Position numbers and translations under genes: made by a program. Under the pieces are notes generated by a model, which did no database searches, had not been told where the DNA came from, and saw only the letters and a list, made by a program, of their open reading frames with translations. Below, piece after piece: positions 1-7,899 of a DNA stretch of 36,240 nucleotides. Every line of letters begins with the position of its first letter. The first letter of the stretch is position 1. The stretch is from an uncultured Acetatifactor sp. (GTDB taxonomy: Bacteria > Bacillota > Clostridia > Lachnospirales > Lachnospiraceae), in the NCBI GenBank assembly GCA_947625475.1, contig CANQOL010000034.1, positions 1 through 36,240 of the forward strand, in the 5' to 3' direction.

Positions 1-59
1 GCGGAGAGCTGCGCAGATGGGATGTGAGAATTGTGTTCATTCATAGACGGTAGATTCCT

Positions 60-335
60 TTCTTTTGTGTCACCGGTTGGATGAAAGATGTTCAGCCAGA
101 TACCGTGTGATCTGAAAATTATGAGTGTCGGGGAAAAGGCAAGAGACTGGGTCTATGTTGGTCAGATAGAGCGGACCGCAGGAGCAGACCTTTCTGGCGT
201 GCAAAGTGTTTAGTGAAAAGTACGTTATCTGGACAATGCGGCGAGACGCCCTGAACCAAATAGAGTGAAACAAATGCCGCCTGCTGAAACAGGCTGGGTG
301 CATTTGTTTGGAATGTGGTAATCATACCACGGTTC
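60..335. other. Candidate structured RNA or RNA-like intergenic region
   Basis: No convincing gene lies in 1-480, but the DNA is dense in inverted repeats. The clearest is a perfect 10-bp stem, 268-277 with 300-309 (AAACAAATGC / GCATTTGTTT), enclosing a 5-bp stem 279-283/290-294 (GCCTG / CAGGC). Right after it is a perfect 6-bp hairpin, 315-320/325-330 (GTGGTA, loop ATCA, TACCAC). Smaller possible helices are GGCG-AGA-CGCC at 240-250, and GGTCT near 150 with AGACC near 186 around GCG-GAC-CGC. There is no T-run typical of a terminator. I compared it by eye with SRP RNA, RNase P and tmRNA cores and found no match. It may be an uncharacterised ncRNA or a relic; the strand is not determined. Confidence 0.35.
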
Positions 336-401
336 TGCGGATTTGTAAACCGTAAATTTTTACAGAAATTTTCCAAACCAAAATTTTCCAATCAGTAAAC
401 G

Positions 402-494
402 CTTCCCGATTTATACTGTAAATACTTCTTAATCTAAACCGTAACTACTTCCCAATCTAAATCGTAAACCTCTTCCCAATGCATATTGAAAAAC
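402..494. repeat. Degenerate 23-24 bp tandem repeat upstream of the GH2 gene
   Basis: Four units begin at 402, 425, 448 and 472. Each starts CTTCCC/CTTCTT followed by AATCTAAA-like and CGTAAAC-like blocks. A fainter related block (TTTTCCAATC then AGTAAAC) lies just before them. The last unit runs into the -35 box at 486. The even spacing, about two helical turns, suits a multi-site protein-binding region, but degenerate non-functional repeats are equally possible. Confidence 0.5.
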
Positions 495-515
495 AGGAGC
501 AAGCTATGCTAGAAT
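486..515 (+). promoter_or_regulatory. Sigma-A type promoter of the GH2 gene
   Basis: TTGAAA at 486-491 and TAGAAT at 510-515 are separated by 18 bp. A TGC immediately before the -10 gives an extended -10 element. Expected transcription start is near 522, about 53 nt before the start codon at 575. Confidence 0.6.
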
Positions 516-525
516 AAGTAAAAGG

Positions 526-550
526 ACAGTCCGTTAATCTGCCGGACTGT
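526..550. promoter_or_regulatory. Perfect 8-bp inverted repeat in the GH2 leader
   Basis: ACAGTCCG (526-533) and CGGACTGT (543-550) are separated by 9 nt, just after the predicted transcription start and before the ribosome binding site at 563-568. It could be a repressor operator or a leader hairpin; no regulator gene is adjacent to support either. Confidence 0.4.
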
Positions 551-574
551 ATCCGGCGTGAGAGGAGGAGAAAT

Positions 575-2362
575 ATGCGGGAAGAATATCCAAGACCCCA
601 GTTTGAACGGGAGGAATGGCTGTGCCTGAACGGGACCTGGGAGTTTGACTTTGACGATGAAAACCGGGCCGGGGCCGAGCATTGGGAGAGCGGCGGCCAT
701 GTGCTGGGGAGACAGATAGAGGTTCCCTTCTGCTTTGAGAGCAGGCTCAGCGGGATACAGGACACCTCTTTCCATGACCGTGTCTTTTACAGGCGCCGGT
801 TTGAGGTCCCGGAGTCCTGGAAGGGCCGGAGGATCCTGCTGCATTTTGAGGCGGTGGACTACCGGTGCCGCGTCTTTGTGAACGGCCGGCTTTGCGCGGA
901 GCACACCGGCGGAAACGTGGGCTTTTCGGCGGATATCACGGATTTTCTGCAGGAGGGGATGCAGACGGTGGCGGTGGCCGTATATGATCCGGGGCGGGAT
1001 GAGACCATACCCCGGGGAAAACAGTTCTGGGAGGAAAAGAGCGCCGGGATCTGGTACACCAGGACCAGCGGGATTTGGCAGAGCGTATGGCTGGAGCCGG
1101 TGTCCCCCGCCCATATAGAGCATGTGAAATATACGCCGGATCTGGACGCGGACTGTCTGGAGCTGGAGGTGGAGCTTTCCCAGGGAGGGCCGGAGCTCTG
1201 CCTGGAGGTACAGATTTCCTTTCAGGGGGAGGAGGTCTGCAGGGACAGATATCCGGTTTTGGGCCGGCAGGTGCTTCGCCGCCGGATCGATCTGGCGGGG
1301 GAACAGATCTTTCACAGCGCGCCGGGGCGCTGCTGGACGCCGGAGCACCCGGTTTTGTACGATGTGACTCTGCGGCTTCTGGCAGGCGGGAAGGAGACGG
1401 ACCGGCTCAAAAGCTATTTTGGCATGCGCAAGATCCACACGAAGGACGGGGTAACCTACCTGAACAACCGCCCCTATTATTTCAAACTGGTGCTGGATCA
1501 GGGGTATTGGCCGGACGGTATCCTGACGGCCCCCTCGGACCAGGATTTTGTGCAGGATATCCGGCTGATGAAGGAGATGGGCTTCAACGGCTGCCGCAAG
1601 CACCAGAAGGTGGAGGACGCGCGCTTTTTGTATCACGCGGATCATATGGGTCTTCTGGTCTGGGGGGAGATGGCAGCTCCCACAGTCTTTACGGACCGGG
1701 GGGCTGCCGCCTACACCGGGGAGTGGCTGGAGATCCTCAGGCGGGACTATGATCATCCCTGTATCGTGGCCTGGGTGCCTTTCAACGAGAGCTGGATGAT
1801 TCCGCAGGTGGACCGGGATGTGCGCCAGCAGAACTACAATCTGGGAATGTATCATCTGCTGAAGGGCCTGGATCCCACCCGGCTGATCGTGGGGAACGAC
1901 GGCTGGGAGATGACGAAGAGCGATATCTGCGGCATCCATGATTATTCCCACGGCTCCACCCTGGAGCCGGACAAGCAGGAGTTTTTCAGCCGCTCTCTCC
2001 GGGATAAGGAGCTTCTCCTGTCCCCGGCCCATGGCGGAAAGCCTGTTTATGCCCAGGGCTTTTCCTATGACGGGGCTCCCATTTTGATTACAGAGTGCGG
2101 CGGGATCCGGTATGCCGCCGCTGCCCGCGGCACCTGGGGCTACACCAGCGCGGGGAACGAGAAGGATTTCCTGAGACAGTACGAGCATGTGATTTCCTCC
2201 ATCCTGAAGTCGGATCTGGTGTACGGCTTCTGTTATACCCAGCTGACGGATGTGGAGCAGGAGACAAACGGGCTTTTGACCTTTGACAGAAAGCCCAAAT
2301 GTGCGCCGGAAAAGATACGCGAGATCAACGGACGCTACCGAAACAGCACGGTGGCCCGATAG
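575..2362 (+). CDS. Glycoside hydrolase family 2 protein (beta-galactosidase/glucuronidase-like)
   Basis: The 595-residue protein has the GH2 order: an N-terminal sugar-binding jelly roll (about residues 1-185, starting RPQFEREEWLCLNGTWEF), an immunoglobulin-like domain (about 186-285), then a catalytic TIM barrel. The likely acid/base is Glu405 in VPFNESW and the likely nucleophile is Glu507 in ILITECGG; both are the expected retaining-GH2 glutamates. There is no signal peptide, so it should act in the cytoplasm on imported oligosaccharides. At about 600 residues it is shorter than LacZ and of the compact clostridial type. The start is fixed by AGGAGG at 563-568. The exact sugar specificity (galactoside, glucuronide, mannoside) cannot be read from the sequence. 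It has its own promoter, and a bile salt hydrolase follows on the same strand. Confidence 0.88.
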   Translation: MREEYPRPQFEREEWLCLNGTWEFDFDDENRAGAEHWESGGHVLGRQIEVPFCFESRLSGIQDTSFHDRVFYRRRFEVPESWKGRRILLHFEAVDYRCRVFVNGRLCAEHTGGNVGFSADITDFLQEGMQTVAVAVYDPGRDETIPRGKQFWEEKSAGIWYTRTSGIWQSVWLEPVSPAHIEHVKYTPDLDADCLELEVELSQGGPELCLEVQISFQGEEVCRDRYPVLGRQVLRRRIDLAGEQIFHSAPGRCWTPEHPVLYDVTLRLLAGGKETDRLKSYFGMRKIHTKDGVTYLNNRPYYFKLVLDQGYWPDGILTAPSDQDFVQDIRLMKEMGFNGCRKHQKVEDARFLYHADHMGLLVWGEMAAPTVFTDRGAAAYTGEWLEILRRDYDHPCIVAWVPFNESWMIPQVDRDVRQQNYNLGMYHLLKGLDPTRLIVGNDGWEMTKSDICGIHDYSHGSTLEPDKQEFFSRSLRDKELLLSPAHGGKPVYAQGFSYDGAPILITECGGIRYAAAARGTWGYTSAGNEKDFLRQYEHVISSILKSDLVYGFCYTQLTDVEQETNGLLTFDRKPKCAPEKIREINGRYRNSTVAR

Positions 2363-2440
2363 CCCGCCCGGCCCGGGACGCCAGAAGCAAAGGGGCGCCC
2401 GCGGGAGGCGGAAAGCAAATTAAAAAGGAGAGAACAAAAT

Positions 2441-3424
2441 ATGTGCACAGCAGTTACCTACAAGACAAAAGACCATTATTTTGGAAGGAATCTGGATCTG
2501 GAATACTCCTATCATGAGACGGTGACCGTCACGCCCCGCAAATATCCGTTTGCATTCCGAAAGGCCGGGATGCGGGAGACGCACTATGCCATGATCGGCA
2601 TGGCCTTTGTCCAGGACGGATACCCGCTTTATTATGATGCGGTGAATGAGAAGGGACTGGGTATGGCAGGTTTGAATTTCCCGGGAAACGCCTATTATGC
2701 GCCGGCGCAGGACGGGGAAGAGGGAATAGACCAGGTGGGATCCTTTGAGTTTATCCCCTGGATTCTCTGTCAGTGTGACACGGTGGCCAAGGCCCGGGAG
2801 CTTCTCTCTCATATGAAGCTGGTGGATATCCCTTACAGCCCCCAGCTGCCCTCGTCTCCCTTGCACTGGATTATCTCGGACAGGGAGGAGTCTGTCACGG
2901 TGGAGTCGGTACGGGAGGGCCTGAAGGTTTATGACAATCCCATCGGCCTTCTGACCAATAATCCGCCCTTTGACGTTCAGATGTTTATGCTGAATAACTA
3001 TATGAGCCTGACGGAGGAGGCGCCGGAAAATCATTTTTCGGATACCCTGGAGTTAAAAGCCTACAGCCGGGGGATGGGGGCCATGGGGCTGCCCGGGGAT
3101 CTTTCCTCCGCCTCCCGCTTTGCCAAGGCCGCATTCACCAAGCTGCATTCCCGCTCCGGAGCTTCCGAGTCCGAGAGTATCAGCCAGTTTTTCCACATTT
3201 TGGGGAGCGTGGCCCAGCAGAGGGGCTGCGTACATATGGGAGAGGGGAAGTATGAGATCACCATCTACAGCTCCTGCTGCAATGTGGACAAGGGCATTTA
3301 CTATTATACCACCTATGAGAACAGCCGGATTACAGGGGTGGATATGCACCGGGAAAATCTGGACGGAAGCGAGCTGGTGTCCTTCCCCCTGATTACGGGA
3401 CAGCAGATTCAGATGCAGAACTGA
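2441..3424 (+). CDS. bsh: Bile salt hydrolase (choloylglycine hydrolase family)
   Basis: The 327-residue Ntn-hydrolase begins Met-Cys-Thr, so removal of Met1 exposes the nucleophile Cys2. Other residues of the family active site are visible: Arg16 and Asp19 in GRNLDLE, Asn79 in GLNFP, Asn173 in LLTNNP and Arg226 in SSASRF. They correspond to Cys2, Arg18, Asp21, Asn82, Asn175 and Arg228 of the Clostridium perfringens enzyme, which this protein resembles along its whole length, including the TTYENSRI and ENLDGSE blocks near the C terminus. That favours bile salt hydrolase over penicillin V acylase. It should deconjugate glycine- or taurine-conjugated bile acids in the cytoplasm. The ribosome binding site AAGGAG lies just upstream. 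Only about 80 bp separates it from the GH2 gene, with no terminator seen, so read-through is possible. Confidence 0.9.
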   Translation: MCTAVTYKTKDHYFGRNLDLEYSYHETVTVTPRKYPFAFRKAGMRETHYAMIGMAFVQDGYPLYYDAVNEKGLGMAGLNFPGNAYYAPAQDGEEGIDQVGSFEFIPWILCQCDTVAKARELLSHMKLVDIPYSPQLPSSPLHWIISDREESVTVESVREGLKVYDNPIGLLTNNPPFDVQMFMLNNYMSLTEEAPENHFSDTLELKAYSRGMGAMGLPGDLSSASRFAKAAFTKLHSRSGASESESISQFFHILGSVAQQRGCVHMGEGKYEITIYSSCCNVDKGIYYYTTYENSRITGVDMHRENLDGSELVSFPLITGQQIQMQN

Positions 3425-3493
3425 GAAGAAAAGGGAAGATATGGCGGGTGCGGGCGATCCGGGGAGGGCTGCACCGAGGGAGAGCAGGCACTG

Positions 3494-3575
3494 GCAATCC
3501 GGGCCGGAGGAAGCACAGAGGGGCGCAAAGGGGCCCGGAAAGCAATCCGGCACGGAGGAAGCACAAAGGGCACAG
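3494..3575. repeat. Imperfect 48-bp-period direct repeat between bsh and nth
   Basis: The 175-bp gap between bsh and nth is purine-rich and internally repetitive. A block starting GCAATCCGG at 3494 recurs at 3542 (offset 48), each followed by CGGAGGAAGCACA. Shorter echoes (GGAAGGAGCACGAAGG) run into the nth ribosome binding site at 3585-3590. No hairpin or promoter is obvious. Confidence 0.55.
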
Positions 3576-3598
3576 AGGGGACGGAAGGAGCACGAAGG

Positions 3599-4234
3599 AT
3601 GAAAAGGCAGGATTTGGCAGAACAGGTGATAGAGAGGCTGAAGGCGGAGTACCCGATAGCGGAGTGCTCCCTGGACTACGATCAGGCGTGGAAACTGCTG
3701 GTCAGCGTGCGGCTGGCGGCCCAGTGCACCGACGCGCGGGTCAATGTGGTGGTGGAAAGGCTCTATGAGAAGTTCCCGGATGTGGAGGCGCTGGCCCAGG
3801 CCCCCGTGGAGGAAATTGAAAAGATCGTGCATCCCTGCGGCCTGGGGAACAGCAAAGCCCGGGATATCAGCGCCTGCATGAAGGTGCTCCGGGACAAGTA
3901 CGGGGGGAAGGTGCCGGAGGATTTTGACGATCTGCTGGCGCTGCCGGGGGTGGGGCGCAAGAGCGCCAACCTGGTGATGGGGGATGTGTTCGGCAGGCCC
4001 GCCATTGTGACGGACACCCACTGTATCCGCCTGTGCAACCGCATAGGGCTGGTGCACGGTCTTAAGGAGCCTGCCAAGGTGGAGCGGGAGCTTTGGAAGA
4101 TCATCCCCCCCGAAGAGGGGAACGATTTCTGCCACCGGCTGGTTTATCACGGCAGAGAGGTCTGCACGGCCCGGACCAAACCTTACTGCGACAGATGCTG
4201 TCTGCAGGATATTTGTGAGAAAAACGGAGTATAG
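3599..4234 (+). CDS. nth: Endonuclease III (DNA glycosylase/AP lyase)
   Basis: The 211-residue protein removes oxidised pyrimidines in base excision repair and cleaves the resulting abasic site. The helix-hairpin-helix LPGVGRKSAN carries the catalytic Lys121, and the catalytic Asp139 lies in VTDTH. A C-terminal iron-sulphur cluster motif is present with spacing C-x7-C-x2-C-x5-C (CTARTKPYC, CDRCC, then LQDIC). The first gap is one residue longer than the x6 of the Escherichia coli enzyme. The ribosome binding site is AAGGAG at 3585-3590. Length is normal for the family. Confidence 0.94.
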   Translation: MKRQDLAEQVIERLKAEYPIAECSLDYDQAWKLLVSVRLAAQCTDARVNVVVERLYEKFPDVEALAQAPVEEIEKIVHPCGLGNSKARDISACMKVLRDKYGGKVPEDFDDLLALPGVGRKSANLVMGDVFGRPAIVTDTHCIRLCNRIGLVHGLKEPAKVERELWKIIPPEEGNDFCHRLVYHGREVCTARTKPYCDRCCLQDICEKNGV

Positions 4235-4261
4235 CAGGTGTGCTCCGGAGTGAGGATTAAG

Positions 4262-4855
4262 ATGGCGGACGAGATCAGGATACGGATGGCCGGGCCGGGG
4301 GATGCCCTGGAGCTGCTGGAGATTTACCGGCCCTATGTGGAACATACAGCGATTACCTTTGAGTATGAGACGCCCGGCATAGAAGAGTTTCAGGACCGGA
4401 TTGCGGGCACTCTGGCCCGGTATCCCTATCTGGCGGCCTGCCGGGGGGAGGAAATCTTAGGGTATGCCTATGCCTCTCCCTTCAAGGAGAGGGCGGCCTA
4501 TGACTGGGCGGTGGAGACATCTCTCTATATCAGGGAGGATTCCCGGGGCAGAGGGATCGGGAGGGAGCTGTACCGAAAGCTGGAGGCCGTGCTGCTGGCC
4601 CAGAACGTCCAGAATGTAAACGCCTGCATCGCCTGTACGGACAGCCCGGATTCCCGCCTTGACAATCGCAGCGTCGGGTTTCACGAACATGTGGGCTACC
4701 GGACGGTGGGGACGTTTCACCGGTGCGGGTACAAGTTTGGCCGGTGGTATGATGTAGTCTGGATGGAGAAGCTGCTGGGCGGACATCCTGACAGCCCCGG
4801 GAGAGTGATCCCCGTGGGAGAGCTGGGAGGAAGGATGAAGTCTCTGCTGGCGTAG
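4262..4855 (+). CDS. GNAT N-acetyltransferase, phosphinothricin/methionine sulfone acetyltransferase type
   Basis: The 197-residue protein has the GNAT fold, with the acetyl-CoA pyrophosphate loop in SRGRGIGRELYRKLE. The N-terminal pattern (IRMAGPGDALELLEIYRPYVEHTAITFEYE) and C-terminal GYRTVGTFHRCGYKFGRWYDVVWMEK block are typical of the Pat/YncA-like subfamily, which acetylates methionine-derived analogues such as methionine sulfone or phosphinothricin. Its natural substrate here is unknown. A GTG at 4238 is in frame upstream, but ATG 4262 is preferred because GGAGTGAGG lies 6-7 nt before it and family homology begins there. It follows nth by 27 nt and is probably cotranscribed. Confidence 0.82.
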   Translation: MADEIRIRMAGPGDALELLEIYRPYVEHTAITFEYETPGIEEFQDRIAGTLARYPYLAACRGEEILGYAYASPFKERAAYDWAVETSLYIREDSRGRGIGRELYRKLEAVLLAQNVQNVNACIACTDSPDSRLDNRSVGFHEHVGYRTVGTFHRCGYKFGRWYDVVWMEKLLGGHPDSPGRVIPVGELGGRMKSLLA

Positions 4856-4890
4856 GCCGGAGGGCCCGCCTGCAGGCTTGGGAGGGGGCA

Positions 4891-4921
4891 GATGAGAAAT
4901 CGCATTCGCGAATTTCTCATC
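4891..4921. repeat. Strong inverted repeat between the acetyltransferase and pdp
   Basis: A perfect 10-bp stem (GATGAGAAAT, 4891-4900, with ATTTCTCATC, 4912-4921) is extended by three more pairs past a one-base bulge, leaving the tetraloop ATTC. No T-run follows on either strand, so it is not a standard intrinsic terminator. It may be a REP-like element or a leader structure. Confidence 0.6.
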
Positions 4922-4926
4922 GCCCC

Positions 4927-4949
4927 GTCGCGCAAAGCGCTCCGGAAGG
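4927..4949 (+). repeat. Dispersed 23-bp intergenic element, copy 1 (before pdp)
   Basis: The element reads GTCGCGC, A, AAGCGCTCCGGAAGG and recurs at 16768-16790 before proA with one mismatch (A to G). It contains a GCGC-AAA-GCGC inverted repeat, and its GGAAGG end merges with the ribosome binding region of the next gene. Confidence 0.6.
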
Positions 4950-4958
4950 GGGATTAAA

Positions 4959-6263
4959 ATGAGAATGTATGATCTGATTATGAAAAAGAGAAACGGGGGG
5001 GCCTTGACCGGGCAGGAGATCGACTACTTTGTGTCGGGGTACACCGCGGGGGAGATCCCGGATTATCAGGTATCCGCCCTGATGATGGCAATTTATTTCC
5101 GGGGGATGAGCCAGGAGGAAACCCTGGCCTTGACCCTGGCCATGGCCCGCAGCGGACAGATGCTGGATCTCTCCGGCATCCGCGGCGTGAAGGTAGATAA
5201 ACACAGCACCGGCGGCGTGGGAGACAAGACGTCCCTGGCGCTGGCGCCCATGGTGGCGGCCTGCGGACTGGCGGTGGCCAAGATGAGCGGCAGGGGGCTT
5301 GGGCATACCGGGGGGACCATCGACAAGCTGGAGAGCTTCCCGGGCTTTACCACGGAGATTTCCCTGGAGACCTTCCTTGAAAACGTGAACCGCATCGGCA
5401 TTGCCATCATGGGGCAGACGGCAGATCTGGCCCCGGCGGACAAAAAGCTCTACGCCCTGCGGGATGTGACGGCCACCGTGGATCAGATGTCCCTGATTGC
5501 CAGCTCTATCATGAGCAAGAAGCTGGCGGCGGGAGCGGATGCCATCGTGCTGGACGTCAAGACCGGGAGCGGCGCCTTTATGAAGACGCTGGAGGACGCG
5601 GTGAGCCTGGCCCGGGAGATGGTGAGGATCGGGAAGGACGCTGGCAGAAGGACCGTGGCGGTGGTCACGGACATGGATCAGCCCCTGGGGAGAGCGGTGG
5701 GCAACGCCCTGGAGGTGAAGGAGGCCATTGAAACCCTGAAGGGACGGGGCCCGGAGGATTTCAGGGAGCTCTGCATGACTCTGGGGACCCAGATGCTGCT
5801 GGCGGGCGGCGCCGCCCGGGAGGCGGGGCAGGCCCGGGAGATGCTGGCCGGGGCGCTGGAGAGCGGCAGGGCGCTGGAGAAGCTGGCCCGGTTCGTGGAG
5901 GCCCAGGGCGGGGATCCCGGGGCCGTGTATGACACGGACCTGCTGCCAAGGGCTTCCCTGGCGGTGCCCGTGGTGTCCGGGGAGTCCGGGTATGTGACTC
6001 ACATTGCCTGCGAGGAGGTGGGGATCTGCTCCCTGATTTTGGGAGGCGGCAGGGAGACCAAGGAGAGCGTCATCGACCTTTCCGTGGGCCTTATCCTGAA
6101 CAAGAAGCCGGGGGATCCCGTGGAGAGGGGAGAGGTGCTGGCCTATCTGCATGCCAACGATCCGGGGAAGGCGGCCGAGGCGGGAGAGAGGCTTCTTGGC
6201 GCCTACCGGATCGGCCCTAAGATGCCGCAGAAAAGTCCTTTGATCAAGGAGATTATTGACTAG
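4959..6263 (+). CDS. pdp: Pyrimidine-nucleoside phosphorylase
   Basis: The 434-residue enzyme is full length for the thymidine/pyrimidine phosphorylase family. It cleaves uridine, thymidine or deoxyuridine with phosphate to give the base and (deoxy)ribose-1-phosphate in pyrimidine salvage. The phosphate-binding KHSTGGVGDK block and the family signature SGRGLGHTGGTIDKLES are intact, as is MSKKLAAGADAIVLDVK. The C-terminal domain with ILGGGRETKES and the final IGPKMPQKSPLIKEII is also typical. Bacillus-type enzymes with broad pyrimidine use are named pdp; deoA is an alternative name. No cdd, deoC or nucleoside transporter gene is adjacent. The start follows GGAAGGGGG and a short A-rich spacer. 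Confidence 0.92.
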   Translation: MRMYDLIMKKRNGGALTGQEIDYFVSGYTAGEIPDYQVSALMMAIYFRGMSQEETLALTLAMARSGQMLDLSGIRGVKVDKHSTGGVGDKTSLALAPMVAACGLAVAKMSGRGLGHTGGTIDKLESFPGFTTEISLETFLENVNRIGIAIMGQTADLAPADKKLYALRDVTATVDQMSLIASSIMSKKLAAGADAIVLDVKTGSGAFMKTLEDAVSLAREMVRIGKDAGRRTVAVVTDMDQPLGRAVGNALEVKEAIETLKGRGPEDFRELCMTLGTQMLLAGGAAREAGQAREMLAGALESGRALEKLARFVEAQGGDPGAVYDTDLLPRASLAVPVVSGESGYVTHIACEEVGICSLILGGGRETKESVIDLSVGLILNKKPGDPVERGEVLAYLHANDPGKAAEAGERLLGAYRIGPKMPQKSPLIKEIID

Positions 6264-6338
6264 ACGGGTCATTTTTTTTGACCTGATGGGTTAAAAAGGC
6301 TCTGCATAATACCCCTGTAACAGTCATAGACTGGTTAC

Positions 6339-6632
6339 ATGAGAAAAGAGAAGACGAACGGCGGACATGTAAAAAAGAGGGGCGAGGCGCTCATAGAATC
6401 CCTCCAGCTTCCCAAGGACATTATGCTGGGGGCTCTGAAGGTGAACCTTACAGGCAACCGGGAGGCATGGATCGAGAATTACAAGGGGATTTTAGAGTAT
6501 ACCTCCTGCAGGATTCTCCTTCAGGGGAAAAACTGTCAGGTCTGTTTTGAAGGGAACCGGCTCTCCATTGACTATTACACCAATGAAGATATGAAAATCA
6601 GCGGATGCATTGCCTGTATCCGGTATCTTTAG
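6339..6632 (+). CDS. yqfC: YqfC family sporulation protein (YabP/YqfC)
   Basis: The small 97-residue protein matches the YabP/YqfC pattern: SLQLPKDIMLGALKVNLTGNREAWIENYKGILEYT near residues 20-55, then a beta-rich C-terminal half ending GCIACIRYL. In Bacillus the yqfC-yqfD pair is expressed in the mother cell under sigma-E, and that order is conserved here. The gene is followed directly by yqfD. The 75-bp gap after pdp contains GGTCA-(T)7-TGACC, a hairpin without a trailing T-run. No typical ribosome binding site precedes ATG 6339. Confidence 0.82.
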   Translation: MRKEKTNGGHVKKRGEALIESLQLPKDIMLGALKVNLTGNREAWIENYKGILEYTSCRILLQGKNCQVCFEGNRLSIDYYTNEDMKISGCIACIRYL

Positions 6633-6648
6633 GGGGAAAAGGGAAGAC

Positions 6649-7878
6649 GTGGTAGAATTTCTGAAGTACATCAAGGGCTACGTCAGGATAAAGGTCTGGG
6701 GGGCCTCCCCGGAGCGGTTCATGAACCTTTGCAGCAACCGGAACATCCTGCTGTGGAACATAGAGCAGGAGGGGGATATCTACTATATGTGCATCAGCCT
6801 GCAGGGCTTTTATAACCTGAGGCCCATCGGGAGGAAGACCGGTACGAAGGCAGTCATATTGCAGAGGTACGGTCTTCCTTTTTTAGTGCCCTATGTGTTT
6901 TCCCGCAAGGTGTTTGTGCTGGGGCTGATTTTCTGCGTGGGATTTTGGATTGCCAGCTCCCGGTTCATCTGGGATATCAGCCTTACCGGAAATTATCAGA
7001 TCACGGAGGACGTCTTTATGGATTTCCTGCGGGATGAGCAGGTGAGGGTGGGGATGCGCAGGGACGCACTGGATATCGAGACGCTGGAGAAGGAGATCCG
7101 CAGGACCTTCCCCCAGGTCACCTGGACCTCCGCCAAGCTGGAGGGCACCAGACTCCTGATTTCCGTCAAGGAGAACGACGCTCCCATCCTGACCCGGGAG
7201 GAGGGCGGGAGCGGCGGCACGGATCTGATCTCGGACTGTGGAGGCACCGTGGAATCCATGATCGTCCGAAGCGGCGTCCCTCTGGTTCGGATTGGAGATG
7301 CGGTGGAGGCGGGGACAGTGCTGGTGGAGGGCCGCGTCCCCATCTACAACGAGGACACCACCGTCAGGGAGTATCTGTATGTGGAGGCGGACGCGGATGT
7401 GCGCATACGCCACGAACTGCCCTATAAAAGCACCCTGCCCCTCTCCTATGTGCGCAAAAAATACACCGGCCGGGAGAAGCAGAGACATTTCCTGCGTCTG
7501 GGGGATCTGGAGGTGAAGTGGCTCTGGGAACAGCCCTATCTGGTGTACGACACGGTGATCAGGGAGACCACGCCCCTTGTCTTTGACAAGCTGGGGATTC
7601 CTCTGCATTTCGGGAGCTACACCTTCCGGGAGTACCAAAACACGGAGTACGAGTACGCCCCGGAGCAGGCCAAGGCCCTCCTGACCAAGGAATATGAACA
7701 ATTTCTTTTCACTTTGATGGAAAAAGGGGTACAAATTATTGAAAAAGATGTTACAATAGAAAAAAGTGGGGACAACTGGATGATGGAGGGAGCCCTGCAG
7801 GTGGTGGAGCAGGCGGCGGGGAAGGCTCCCACTCCCACGGGTGAGAACGCCGGGGAGACCACAGACAGCGGAGAATAG
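6649..7878 (+). CDS. yqfD: Sporulation protein YqfD
   Basis: The protein is 409 residues if started at GTG 6649. That codon is preceded by AGGGGGAAAAGGG at 6631-6643 and gives the family-like start VEFLKYIKGYVRIKVWG. An in-frame TTG at 6610 would overlap yqfC but lacks a ribosome binding site. An N-terminal cytoplasmic portion (about 1-85) is followed by one membrane helix (VLGLIFCVGFWIASSRFIW), then a large extracytoplasmic POTRA-like stretch (LTGNYQITEDVFMDFL, VRVGMRRDALDIETLEKEIRR) and a beta-rich C-terminal region. YqfD is a mother-cell protein needed at stage IV of sporulation; the molecular role is not established. The C-terminal tail is low-complexity and Gly/Thr-rich. Confidence 0.88.
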   Translation: MVEFLKYIKGYVRIKVWGASPERFMNLCSNRNILLWNIEQEGDIYYMCISLQGFYNLRPIGRKTGTKAVILQRYGLPFLVPYVFSRKVFVLGLIFCVGFWIASSRFIWDISLTGNYQITEDVFMDFLRDEQVRVGMRRDALDIETLEKEIRRTFPQVTWTSAKLEGTRLLISVKENDAPILTREEGGSGGTDLISDCGGTVESMIVRSGVPLVRIGDAVEAGTVLVEGRVPIYNEDTTVREYLYVEADADVRIRHELPYKSTLPLSYVRKKYTGREKQRHFLRLGDLEVKWLWEQPYLVYDTVIRETTPLVFDKLGIPLHFGSYTFREYQNTEYEYAPEQAKALLTKEYEQFLFTLMEKGVQIIEKDVTIEKSGDNWMMEGALQVVEQAAGKAPTPTGENAGETTDSGE

Positions 7879-7899
7879 AAAAGGAAACAGAAAGAGAGA

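Noticed and set aside
150..200. SRP RNA core in the left intergenic region
   Set aside because: GGTCAG and GCAGACC resemble the core, but the GGAA tetraloop and the AAGCAG strand are not in the right arrangement.
509..2188. Long open frame (559 codons) on the minus strand opposite the GH2 gene
   Set aside because: High-GC antisense shadow; His/Pro/Leu-rich with no domain pattern, while the plus strand encodes a full GH2 enzyme with both catalytic residues.
6264..6295. GGTCA-(T)7-TGACC as a pdp terminator
   Set aside because: The T-run is the loop, not a tail; the stem is only 5 bp.
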